In this document: one piece after another, positions 48,504 to 58,576 of the stretch
Layout of the letters: each line of letters starts with the position of its first letter
Numbering within the stretch: the stretch's first letter is position 1
Assembly (NCBI GenBank): GCA_050084515.1
Contig: CM114274.1
Location: forward strand, 4,712,001-4,776,000
DNA length: 64,000 nt
DNA from: Blasia pusilla
Lineage: Eukaryota; Marchantiophyta; Marchantiopsida; Blasiales
Reading direction: 5' to 3'
The notes under the pieces: generated by a model
Told to the model about the DNA's origin: nothing
Seen by the model: the letters and a program-made list of their open reading frames with translations, nothing else
Database searches by the model: none
Position numbers and translations under genes: made by a program

Positions 48504-49856
48504 TTGGATGATGAGTCTTTGGATCCGGAGGTCAATGAGGAGGCAACAGGTGGTCGTGATATCCATGACGATGTGGAGGTTGTGGAGTTCTTGCGCACTT
48601 GCGTCATAGCGAGCATAGTGAGTGCTAGGGAGTGGGATCGGATCCTACAGAGAGCGAGGAGGTTCAGGTGGGAAAAGACTCATATTTTGTGGGTATGGGG
48701 AGATGGTAGGATACTAGTGGTACCTCATCCTTCCCAACGAGCACATGTAGTACGACATGCCCATGAGGAGTTGGGGCATTTTGGAGTAAAGATGACTTAC
48801 AGCTTACTCTAGGCTCAATATTGGTGGCGTGGCATGCATACTCAAGTACAACAGTTTGTGGCCAGATGTATGGTATGTGATAGAGTGTGAGCATCCTTTA
48901 ATGCTCCTACTCCACAATTACATCCTTTTCCGATTATGGGTTAAGGGTATCGTTGGAGTTTAGACTTTGCGGGACCTTTGCCATTGACGGGGCGTCATCA
49001 CAGGTATGTGTTGGTCATGGTGGAGCATTTCTCCAAGTGGATAGAGTTGGTGGCACTACCGGACAAGGCGAGCGAGGGAATAGCTTATGCGTTTCTAGAT
49101 CATGTGCTTAGTCACTTTGGTGCACCGGCGGAGGTGTTGACTGACCAAGGTACCGAGTTCAGGGGAGAGTTTCAGGCCTTGTGTGATCAGGCGCTGATAG
49201 ATCATCGTACCATGTCCAGAGATCATCCTGAGGTGGATGGATTGGAGGAGAGAGTAGTACAAACAGTGATGAGAGGATTGCGCAAGTATGGCTTGCAGCG
49301 GGGACAGTTGAGGGAGTTGAACCTACAGTTGCCATGGTTCGCTATGGGTTATCGCTTTAGTCGGCAGATATCCTTGGCGTCATTTTCACTATACCTTTTG
49401 CTCTTTAGGAGAGAGCCAGATTTACCTGTAGCTATTCGACATGACATGGCGGAGGCGTCAGATCTTGATGATCCAGATGTGTGGATACAAACGTGTGCAC
49501 AGAGGGTGGAGATTTTTCGTAGAGTTATGCCTATGGCCTTTGAGAACTTAACTATTGCTCAACTTAGAGATTCATTGAGGTACGTGACCATTCGTGGAGG
49601 AGGTTATCGTCCAGGGATTAGGAGTTTTCATCCTGGAGATTAGGTATATTTACAGCAGACGGCACACACGACGCTAGATGTCATTGCAGGGCGCACGATC
49701 CTACGTGTGCGCGAGGTAGTACCGACCGGAGTCCTCATGTTGGAAGGACGGGATGGTATGGTTTGGAAGGATCATGTGCACAATTGTGCGCCATGTCATC
49801 TTTTGAACATTGACGAGATAGTGGATCCGAGCTTGGCAGTGGTACCTGCAGGCTTG
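48504..49856 (+). pseudogene. Gypsy integrase (H2C2 zinc site, DDE core, C-terminal GPY-type region)
   Basis: All in one frame. The zinc site is HAHEELGHFGVK ... ARCMVCDRV (48754-48890). The core has WSLDFAGPLPLTG (first Asp), EVLTDQGTEFRGEF (second Asp, about 49142) and DHPEVDGLEERVVQTV (Glu). The core tail is LPWFAMGYRFSRQISLASFS. The C-terminal domain reads LRVREVVPTGVLMLEGRDG then HVHNCAPCHLLNI. In-frame stops are at about 48811, 48888, 48943 and 49641. The integrase joins element DNA to host DNA. A chromodomain is absent and a PHD finger follows instead. Confidence 0.93.
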
Positions 49857-50000
49857 AGGTGTATGTTGTGCGGATCTGCGAGGGGTGCAACCACCATGTT
49901 GGTATGTGATGGTTGTTCTCGAGGATGGCATATGTCATGTCTGACCTCCCCTCTTGATGTAGTTCCCATGGGACGATGGATGTGTCCGAGATGTATATAG
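49857..50000 (+). pseudogene. PHD finger at the C-terminus of the gypsy integrase
   Basis: In the same open frame as the integrase tail (no stop from 49644 to the final TAG at 49998). It shows a complete C4HC3 ligand set: RCMLC, an 11-residue spacer, CDGC, GWH, two residues, C, a 14-residue spacer, and MCPRC. Residues TMLVCDGCSRGWHMSCL and the Trp before the last CxxC are classical PHD features. PHD fingers read the N-terminal tail of histone H3, often methylated or unmodified Lys4. Placement after the integrase mirrors the chromodomain of chromoviruses and suggests a targeting role, which is inference. Confidence 0.93.
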
Positions 50001-50077
50001 GGTAGTAGGTCATGTTAGAGAGATGTGATATTTTCTATTTGGAGTTAGGGGATCCAACTGCCAACTAGGGGGTTGGT

Positions 50078-50213
50078 TGTGTGATCTCCATGTATATGTA
50101 TGAATTGATTTCTGTACATGTGTGTATCTACCCCTGTGTGGGGAAGATCGATGTTGTGTGGTGTAGATGTGACCAACGATGTATGTTGTGTAGTAATATG
50201 TATGCGCACGACA
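50078..50213 (+). repeat. Segment B, copy 1 (left of 3' LTR)
   Basis: Runs from TGTGTGATCTCCATG to GCGCACGACA. It follows a purine-rich CTAGGGGGTTGG and ends 2 bp before the 3' LTR. It is repeated right of the LTR at 50697-50831 with roughly 88-90% identity. Confidence 0.85.
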
Positions 50214-50215
50214 GT

Positions 50216-50696
50216 TGTCACATCTGAGTAGCCGATAGGCCGAGATCTATCGTGGATAGGGCGTGGGAGCCAGCGGACTCTCTTGAGTGTAACTTTGTCC
50301 CACGGTGTTGGATGAGGTTGAAGATAGGTTCGTTGTGTCAGGAACATTATTTCTGATAACTTTCCTGTTGAGGTCTTTCACAACCGGATGACTTGTTGAT
50401 CAAGTCACTCGCCCGTGGTAACATGTGCGCATAAGTTACCAAGAGGATAACTATTTTTACGGGAAGAGCCTTTTGGCTCTTTGCAACCCTATATAAGAGA
50501 GGAAGATGGCTTTCCTAAGCCATATTTTTCATGTTGGGCCGTTGGAGCACCTCTCTTGTATATGTGTGAGATAGGACTAGGGTGCTAGCGTCCGGATTCC
50601 TTGATAGTAAAGGGTGGACGAGGCTCGATATGCCGATGTAGATTGAGGAGTGGAGTTTTAGGCCGGTTGTGCCATTTTTATTACTCTTTTTTTTTT
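50216..50696 (+). repeat. 3' LTR of the methyltransferase-bearing gypsy element
   Basis: Matches 40462-40942 along its whole length and ends in a T run that passes directly into segment B copy 2. The TATA box (about 50488-50497) and the GAAGAGCC/GGCTCTT hairpin are conserved. The downstream hairpin has a mutated arm (AAGCCATATT). Confidence 0.9.
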
Positions 50697-50831
50697 TGTG
50701 TGATCTCCATGTATATGTATGATTCAATTTGTGTACATGTGTGGATCTATCCGTATGTGGGAAGATCAGTGTTGTGTGGTGTGTATGTGACCAGCGATGT
50801 ATGTTGTGTAGCGATATGTATGCGCACGACA
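50697..50831 (+). repeat. Segment B, copy 2 (right of 3' LTR)
   Basis: Direct repeat of 50078-50213. Ends ...GCGCACGACA, after which unrelated AT-rich sequence starting TTGA begins. Its age (similar divergence to that between the LTRs) suggests it was present when the element inserted. Confidence 0.85.
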
Positions 50832-51008
50832 TTGAAGAAATCCATACTCAAGTTGAATCAAAATGTATAAATCACCAAAGTTACAAATTATGGGTATCAC
50901 ACCTATTTAACTCATCTAAGACAAATAAGCTAGGTATTGGCTACAAATTGATAACGGAAAGCATGACTACTGGGTAGCTAAACATTCTTTTCATTAATGG
51001 CTTATGTG

Positions 51009-51563
51009 GATGTTTCACGCACTTGCGCACCGTGATTGGATATCCTTGAGTAAGAAAGATATTAGACTTATACTAGGCCCACTATCTATTGGAACAACAA
51101 TAACATTGAAGTAGGTGCATCATCATTGATCTTGTGAATAAGGGCATAGATAATTGCAACCCAACTCTTTTGCATATGCAAAATTTTTAGATTATAGATT
51201 TATTGGTTTTCTCTCATATATCTTCCACTGTGGATATAAATGCAGTCATAAGTGTTATTTGCCATACTTGGCTCGGATCCCTAGGTTTTGGATGCGTTGG
51301 CGCACCTTGATTGGATGTCATTGAATTACAAAGATAATGCACTTATACTAGGCACACTGTGTTCTAGAATAACAATATCATTCGGGTAGGTGCATCATTA
51401 TTGATCTTGGAAATAAGGGGACACATAACTAGAACCCAACTCTTCTGCAATTTTCAATTAGTTATCATCGGTTTTTCCATTGTCACATGTCTTCCACTGT
51501 GGATATAAATACACTCACAAGTGTTATTTGCAACACCTAGTTGGAATCCCTAGGTTTGGAATG
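51009..51563. repeat. Two-copy tandem repeat, unit about 280 bp
   Basis: Copy 1 (about 51009-51290) and copy 2 (about 51291-51563) share a GCGCACC(G/T)TGATTGGAT start, ACTTATACTAGGC(C/A)CACT, GTAGGTGCATCAT(C/T)ATTGATCTT, ACCCAACTCTT(T/C)TGCA, TCTTCCACTGTGGATATAAA, AGTGTTATTTGC and a CCCTAGG end. By eye they agree at about 75-80%. No coding capacity. Confidence 0.85.
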
Positions 51564-54500
51564 TTGTGCTGCAAAACGAGCACGTGTAGATGCACATACA
51601 TGGGATAGTAGCAGGTATGGGAGCCCCACAATGGCAGCTAAAAATGTAGTAAGCTAGAGTGAAACCTCAAGACAACTACATTCCAGAAGCCAACAACATA
51701 GTTATGAAGTGGCACATTTCAAATGTTAATGTTTAAAATTGGTGGTTAGACATAGCAACAGAAAGCAAAGATTTAGATCCAAAGTATGGAACAGACAGAT
51801 ATTTAAACACACTTGGGTGTCATAAACATTTCACGCTTAAAAGTGCAACGGTAGAAAATATCTATGTAAGCATGCTGAAAAAAGAGTTATGTTTGTGAAA
51901 ACGACACTCGCTTCTCTAGCTATCCCTTACATCCATATTTGGGAGTGAACTGCATAATGCAAAATTAAATCAGCTAGCCAATCTACATAACAATATATTT
52001 ATGTGTAATAAGAAAAAAAAAAAATGCATGAACACACAACAATGCAGATACGCATGGTTTTCTTGTACACACCTGATAGATGAATATCCTACTGCCTTAT
52101 CACCTTAGTACTATGAGCTACAAAAAAGACTTTATACACAGTTATTTGCAGGCTACAAGTCTAAAAAAAATTCGGATGCATACATCACGTTTTTGCTTTG
52201 CTAAACAAGTTTTTAGCAACAGAGTTAAGCAATACAGCCACCATGATTTTTTTGAGAAGAACTCTGTTGTCAACTGTTTGCATGACATGTCGTTCATATG
52301 GTTGTTGTCGTACACTCTTCACACCTATAGTTGTTACACAACACAAACTATTGCGAGCATACTAAAATGGAATGTGAGAACAAGATTCAAACACTCATGC
52401 ACCTCTGATCATTGTTGGTGACACAATTGTTAAGGTACCAAGCTTCTGACAGGCAGAAATTTCAATATAGTTAAAACCTAGTGAATCATATCGACTCACC
52501 GCTATTTTGCGCCGTACTCTCAAGTATCAATTGGGGAAACTTAATTACGACTAAGGAGTTGAGGCAATTGGTGCAATCGACAGTTGTTGTTGTTGCCAAA
52601 TATTGTTAGAGTGTTACAACCAAGTAGGTTGCATAGAAGAGAATGCACCAACACATCCAAAACAATAATAGGTGCCAATGTGAGAGAGGGAGAGGAATGT
52701 GACTAAAAGAGTGATGGCAACGAAAATGGGCACACATTGTTCTTTTAGTAGAATTGACATTGCGTGAGCAAACATGTTGCAGCTAGACAATAAGGTGTAC
52801 TGAGCTAGAGGCGGTTGAGTTGGTTTCCCTCACATGGGAAAGAAGCGAGCGGAGAGACAATAGAGGCAAGAAAGGAACTAAGTTTCCCAACGGGACTTGA
52901 CGAGAGAGATAGAAATCACCATAGGGAAATCGCAGCCAATAGCAATATTGTGACTAACAGCGACAACATGAAGGGCAATCCGGAGGGGATTTGAGTGTGG
53001 TGGAATCCGAGCAATTGGGTTTTGTTGATGGCACTCTACCCCCATTGGGCATCATGTCGCACACTTTGGATACTGAAAAGAAAATTTCTTCTCCATCACC
53101 AGGAAGAAACTGACATAGTTTTGCCATCGAAACCTTACACGATGCAAGCCCAATCAAAAACGTATTGTGTAGAGTGCAGCACAAAGCCTAAATGCCGATA
53201 AGCAACCGGTGAAAGAGGATGATTAGGGAAGGGAAGGAAATTTGTCCTCAATTGCCAAGAAAACATTGGTATAGCAGCTATTGCAACACCTCAAAATTGA
53301 GCGGATTCAATCTAGTAACTTGCATAGATATTACGCCCATTTGACTCCAAGTAGGCAACCCAAAAACCTGGCGACAACGATGAGAGTTGGTAACACTCTT
53401 AGAGTGAAAGGAGGCAGTGGGCATAACATATAAGAACCCATGGAATTTATAGGCGCAAAGAAAGAAATATTTTTCTTTCTCCTGCTTTGTCTAATATATT
53501 TGACTCCTCTTTCAGAGGAGATAGTCCCAGAAAAGCTCGAGAGAACGACATTGGCTTCGCAAATGAGTGATTACATCAGACGAGGTAAGTGTATCGACGA
53601 CGCCTTTTTTAGGGTCCACAGCTTCCACCCTCTTGCTCTATCGCCCTTACCCACTCCATAAGTTAATACTGCACCACATCCCCAAGTGGTGAACCCTATC
53701 CGAGGTCAATCTAACGGCTACGATTCTGACACGCATGCCAGAGTGAGGTATCGTTTTCCTGTCCTCCTTGTGTTTCATGAGGCGACGTGTGACCACATTA
53801 AGGGCCGTTCCATGGGCCTCCGTTCGGGGAGTTTTTTCGCGGGACGCGGTGCATCGCCGGGAATGTCCAATCGGAAACGGTAATTCCGGATTTTAAGCCG
53901 GTTTTCAGATATGAAATACAAAGGACCTACTCGGATTCCAGCCGATTTTCGTAGGCAACTTTTAAATCAATTGGAAATTCCCAAATTTAACCGGCTAGCA
54001 ATACTCGTAACCCCGGATCTCCCCGATCATTGGTGGCGACCTCATTTCCAGGACCAATGTGTATTTCCGTAGGACAAGCCAAGAAAGTACATAAGGTTCT
54101 AGATATGCAGTGGACAATCTATGTGCTCAAAAAGAGACAAGCTCTACGGATTGGGACCGGTCTCCGTGATAAGTTCTCCCGACCCTCATGATCTCCGCGG
54201 AGCGGTCGCGGAATCTTAGCCTGACGGCGGAGTATACGCTGGCCAATCATCCACGGGGATAGCTCTGCTGAGCCACACGTCGCGAGACTCACACCCTAAC
54301 ACCCGCGGTCCTCTGGAGCCCCGTCGCGAAGTCCCCGCGGGACCGTCGCGACGAGGTACGTCCTTAGTACCCATCCCCCCATCGCGTGCAATAGCGATCG
54401 TGTAGGCAACCCCATTCGTTCGCAACCCTCTCCTTATCCTGAAAGTGCCGAGACGCATTCGGTGCCCTCCCCGAACGAATCCTGATCCGCTCAGTCGCGA

Positions 54501-54704
54501 AGCATTTGGGTGTGGGGACTGGATACGGTCGATGATCTTTTGCGGGTGCTGCTGCTCAGCGTTTCGGATCGCATCGCGCACGGATTCTTGGCAGGGGCTA
54601 GTCCGTCATGTTGTGATTTCGCAACCAGAGCTCGGGAAGAAGGGGAGGAGGTGAGAGAGCTGTTTGTGTGTGTGCGTGTGTCGGGCTTCTTTGCCATCGA
54701 AGCT
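51564..54704. other. Intergenic DNA; GC-rich promoter region of the next gene from about 53.7 kb
   Basis: 51.56-53.6 kb shows no recognisable gene; the 113-codon open stretch at 52080 looks random. From 53.7 kb G+C rises. 54180-54660 is CpG-rich with many CGCG words and should contain the promoter and 5' UTR of the plus-strand gene that starts at 54705. A GTGTGTGTGTGCGTGTG run sits at 54664-54680, just upstream of the start codon. Confidence 0.4.
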
Positions 54705-55490
54705 ATGGCGGCGAGTGTGCTGCGCGTCGGAGCTCCCGCCGTGGAGCTCGCCACCTCCAGCAGAGCATTGTCTTCCACCAGAGCTTCCTCGAGCACGGAG
54801 ATCGTGTCGTTGGTGCGATGTGGGCCTGCGAAGAAGAGGAGTGGGCCGAAGGTGTCGCTGAGGTCTGCATTCGTGGAGTCGTCGCCGTCCTCGTTTCGGG
54901 GAATGCGGATCTCAGGACCTGTGAGCTCGAGAGTAGGCGTGAGGCGTGGAGTGGCTGGTGCGCGAGCGGGATCTGATGTCGTCGGAGAGGATCCCGAGTT
55001 TCAAGATAGCGACTACATTGTAGTAGGGCTCGCTCACTGTTTCCAGAAGGACGATGACCAGAAGCTTTCGGATTTGTTTGTGATAGAGCCAATTCCTGCC
55101 GGTGGATTGGAATGTATGGAGAATGGCGGTGTCACATGCTACTTGCACGCCCACGGTACGACCCTCGGGGTTGCGTTGAAGCAGGATGCCTCCTTGTTCC
55201 CGCCGGAGTTCGCAGGGTACAGGTTCTGTGAGGATTTCGATTTCAGGGCGAAGTGCGCCTCTCGAACGTGGAAGAGAGATCATGCAGTCGAGCATCTCAT
55301 GAATCTCGTGCCCAGAGATGGCGTGCGGTCCGACTGGAACTTCAGCTTGGAGGACAAGAGAGTTCTGAATGTGGAGAACATCGTCAGTGACGAAGACAAT
55401 GTGAAGCAGGACATGAGCATAGACGTCTACGGAAGGACGGCGAAGGAGGAGGAAATGTCTAATGAAATTCAAGAATTGTACAGTGCATAA
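54705..55490 (+). CDS. Unrecognised conserved-looking protein, probably plastid-targeted, 261 residues
   Basis: A single uninterrupted exon from ATG 54705 to TAA 55488. The first 80 or so residues (MAASVLRVGAPAVELATSSR...) are rich in Ala, Ser, Arg and Val and poor in acidic residues, as in chloroplast transit peptides. A mature domain of about 170 residues begins near EDPEFQDSDYIVVGLAHCFQ. It is soluble, acidic and free of membrane segments, with VIEPIPAGGLECMENGGVTC and HAHGTTLGVALKQD as the most distinctive stretches, and ends EIQELYSA. I do not recognise the family with confidence and assign no function. The open frame extends upstream of this ATG with no better start, and the leader composition favours 54705. 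The GC-rich codons, clean frame and targeting-like leader argue for a real gene. Confidence 0.8.
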   Translation: MAASVLRVGAPAVELATSSRALSSTRASSSTEIVSLVRCGPAKKRSGPKVSLRSAFVESSPSSFRGMRISGPVSSRVGVRRGVAGARAGSDVVGEDPEFQDSDYIVVGLAHCFQKDDDQKLSDLFVIEPIPAGGLECMENGGVTCYLHAHGTTLGVALKQDASLFPPEFAGYRFCEDFDFRAKCASRTWKRDHAVEHLMNLVPRDGVRSDWNFSLEDKRVLNVENIVSDEDNVKQDMSIDVYGRTAKEEEMSNEIQELYSA

Positions 55491-56965
55491 ATACCCGCGT
55501 GATTGCTACTGACAGACCAGAGAGTAGCACCAAATTTTGTATCACTATTGATTTCATGTCACTTTCGCCGTTTCCGTGGTCTCCCAATCATGGTAGTAGT
55601 GTACACAATTCCCCAATCAGTAGACTGCACCAAGATTTAGGAGATGCTATTCTGATAGAGAGAATGGTAATTAGTCGCGCCTGAGCAGGGCTGGGGGTTT
55701 AGTTCTTGAATGTGATACCTAGATTTCATCACTCATTTCGCTAACAGTGTGCCCTCGACTTCGTTTACCCGGGACCGCAGTTTTCTCTCGGTGTCACGCC
55801 GGAGCTGAGTCCGTTTTCGAGCGTGCGTCATGAGGCAATCCACTCTCAACTCAGTAAATGTTCCCACAGTCGATTGGCTTACTTCTACCACCGCCGTGCC
55901 CCAATCATTTGGGACCCCCAGACTTCTTTCGGAATAGATGTGGTAGTAGTTCTCATCAAAGCAGTGTCCGATGAGGTTAACGCATCGGAATTTTCCCGTG
56001 TGCCATGGATAGGAATCAGGAGTTGTATTCCGCTGAGAGCTTTTCGCCTGCCTTATCTTGTTGGGAATTTCGGGAGTCCACATAGCATACTTTTCCACTA
56101 TGGAGTATGGCATGTTGGGCATGTACTATTGCCATATCTGTTGAGCCCGAGTACACCGTCTAGATGGAAAACTTTAAGACGATTTCGCTCAAAGTTCATC
56201 AAGTAATCAAAGTGACGCATGCAGCAATGATCCAATCTCCATTCGAAGAACTACCTGCAATGTCTCCACTGTATGTCTGATTGCCGTCTATCTCTAGGGC
56301 AGGGTGATATTTATCGACCACTGCTCGTAGTCATTGACGAAATGATGCAATCGCGCAAATATTTGCATACAAAAGAAAGTCTCCTTTCCTATCCGGTTTC
56401 CATTTCGGATTAGTTAGCAGCAACTCAAGAATCCCCAGTATAAGGATAAATAATAAAATCAAGAATGGCGTCTATGCGACATCTTTTTGTTTGCTGTGAA
56501 AGGGCCCAAACCACCTCTCGGATCAGACGACGCCGGATTCCTCCCGTCGGATTCACGAATCTCTGCCATGCGAATCCACCATCTGAAAGAATGTCCACGG
56601 CCCCCGCTCGCACTGCGTCAAGGTGCTCTTCTGCAGAAGTCTTCGTCACAAGGAAAACATCCTTTACCATAAGGTCTGTGGAACACATACAAATGTCTCC
56701 CTACCACCCCAAGCACCGGCACAGCTGCGAAGCGCGATCACTGATAGGGTTCGGCTTCCCCGCCGTGATAACTCCGACATTGCACTACCGAATGTCGCCC
56801 CACGGGCACTCCTCCCACAAACCCAGACAGGTAGCGTTCAGACAGAGCCGGCCGCAATACAGCGCAGGGCGAGCTGTCAGCAATGTGAGAGAAGGACCAA
56901 GGAGCGGGCCAAGGACAATCCTGCAGCCCAAAGTGGCCACAAGACAGACGCAAAAGTGAGCACTC
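55491..56965. other. 3' flank of the 54705 gene and intergenic DNA
   Basis: Several overlapping open frames of 60-165 codons occur on both strands between 55.7 and 57.0 kb (for example plus 56465-56959 and minus 56425-56688). None shows a recognisable domain or consistent splice structure. The 3' UTR of the upstream gene should occupy the first few hundred bases. Confidence 0.35.
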
Positions 56966-57367
56966 GGGAGCTTTGTAGCGATGGCGAGATTAAGTCAGTC
57001 CTTTCGTTCTTGTTCTAGAAGTGGGGGTATCACCAAAGAAAGGCGAGCACACACGCGTCACGGAAAGGGCGACAGAGGAAAGCGAGCACACGGAAGCTTT
57101 GTAGCGATGGCGAGATTTAGTTAGTCCTTTCGTTCCAGAAGTGGGGGGTATCGCCAAAGACTGGCGAGAGACACAGAGAGAGAGCGAGAGACAGAGAGAG
57201 AGAGAGAGGGAGAGAGGGAGAGAGCGAGAGGGGGAGAGAGAGAGAGTGGAAGCGATGGCGAGAATCAGATAGTCCTTTCGTTCTAGAAGTGGGAGTATCA
57301 CCAAAGAAAGGCGAGCGAACGCAAGACACGGAAAGAGAGGGAGAGAGATAGAGAGAGAGAAAGGGGT
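56966..57367. repeat. Three-copy minisatellite with embedded GA tracts
   Basis: Units begin at about 56966, 57091 and 57248. Each carries GGAAGC(TTTGTA)GCGATGGCGAGA, AGTCCTTTCGTT, (C/T)(C/T)AGAAGTGGG and TATC(A/G)CCAAAGA(A/C)(A/T)GGCGAG. Units 2 and 3 end in long GAGAGA arrays that account for the length differences. The GA side faces plus; on the minus strand this gives Ser/Leu-rich spurious frames. Confidence 0.88.
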
Positions 57368-58159
57368 GGATCTGGTATCTCCAACTAAAGGTGGTGCTGC
57401 GTTGATTTTGATGTTCTTTCGGACTTGTAAATCGGAGAGGAGAGCTGTCAAGACGCAGGCATACGAGCCGAGTTTGAGAGCTTCGTACGTTGCTGTTGGG
57501 CCTGGAGTGGGGGTTTAGTGGCAGCTGATGGGGGATGGGATGAGTGCCGGTGTGCTTACAAATGTGAAATCTCTTTGGTGATTCCGGCAATGCAGGAGGT
57601 ACGGAGGGCTTTTTGAGTTGGCTTGAGCGCCAAGATTCCACCAATCTGAACGCACTGCTTTGCGATTTGTGCGACTCATCGAGCGGTGTGCCCGTTCTGA
57701 AGCAGGGCCGCCGGAGGCAGGAGAGGAGGGAGAGGTGAAGCAAGAGGAGCAAGAAAGAAAGGGGCCAGTGAGAGTGGTTTTGTCCGGAGCATTTCGGTGC
57801 GGGGAAAGCACTTGAGCAAATGGCGGAATTGGTTGATGGAGGGGTCCGATTGAGTAGACACGCTGCACATAATGGGTAAGACTCTTGATTGATCAGATTT
57901 CATTCGCTTCATGTCGCCCTTCCTGTTCATCCTTCACCACGAGCTCGGCATCCGAATTGTCTTATCCTTCGACGCAGCGATCGGTAGGGCCTCTCGGAAC
58001 CCATGCCCGTGCGAGATTCACGAAAGAGTGGCTGCTCGAACTTGGATTACCTATGGCCTACATCACCATAGTGCCTAGAATCGTTTAGAGTTTCAAGTGT
58101 TCTCGCACGCATTTCCTTCCGATTCGCCTCGCATCGTTTCAAGTTCTTTCGAATCTATT

Positions 58160-58239
58160 CATCCACTGACAGTCGAAGCATGAGAGGTAGAATATGGGGC
58201 CCGTTGATCTTCCTCTGATGCTCCGACTGTCAGTGGATG
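58160..58239. repeat. Near-perfect 28-bp hairpin, 24-nt loop
   Basis: Arms 58160-58187 and 58212-58239 pair at 26 of 28 positions (arm core CATCCACTGACAGTCG). It lies in an intergenic or intron position upstream of the MTP12-like exons. Arm length and mismatch pattern fit a short plant miRNA-type foldback or a small MITE. No known miRNA sequence is recognised in it. Confidence 0.85.
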
Positions 58240-58576
58240 CAACGTCAGATCTCTCGTCCTTTGCTTTGAAGGATGAGCTTAACAAATGACTAGATTCTTC
58301 ACCTAAAATGCGAGACACGAAGAAAGCATAGAGGCCTTGCCAAAGTCAATTGCAATCTGAAGGGCGTGGATAGTTCAACTTATGTCGCTGCATTGTATGA
58401 CCTCGTCAAGAATTTTGATTTATAGGCAAGCTTACTGCAACCACACACCATGTTTCTGAGTTGAGCAATGTCTATGTCCCTGAGGGTGCTGAGTAGCTGA
58501 GTGTAGGTTTTGTTTGTCAATGAATTGACGCACATAGGCTAATTGTTTATGGTCGAACAGGGGCGTGCCACTGCAG

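Larger units (their letters stand above)
40462..50831 (+). mobile_element. Ty3/gypsy retrotransposon encoding a DNA methyltransferase and a PHD finger
   Basis: LTRs at 40462-40942 and 50216-50696 are roughly 90% alike by eye. They enclose one polyprotein-type region in order gag, two zinc knuckles, aspartic protease, C5-cytosine methyltransferase, RT, RNase H, H2C2 and DDE integrase, PHD finger. TTGA directly precedes the TGTCAC start (40458-40461) and directly follows GCGCACGACA at 50831 (50832-50835), a possible 4-bp target-site duplication. A 135-bp segment flanks the 3' LTR on both sides, so the exact LTR definition is open. The copy is inactive, with around fifteen stops and several frameshifts, many stops being TAG or TGA where Gln, Arg or Trp is expected. 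Base composition is more G-rich than the flanking DNA. Confidence 0.95.

Noticed and set aside
54216-54581. 121-codon minus-strand frame in the CpG-rich promoter of the 54705 gene
   Set aside because: Arg/Gly-rich composition typical of GC-rich non-coding DNA; no domain.
54912-55472. 186-codon minus-strand frame opposite the 54705 gene
   Set aside because: Mirror of a GC-rich coding exon; the plus-strand frame has the targeting-like leader and clean start and stop.
55733-56206. Overlapping frames of about 128 codons on both strands
   Set aside because: No domain, no splice consistency and equal openness on both strands; left as intergenic or 3' flank.
57117-57752. 211-codon minus-strand frame with Ser-Leu repeats
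   Set aside because: Generated by CT arrays of the minisatellite; repeats SLSLSL reflect simple sequence.
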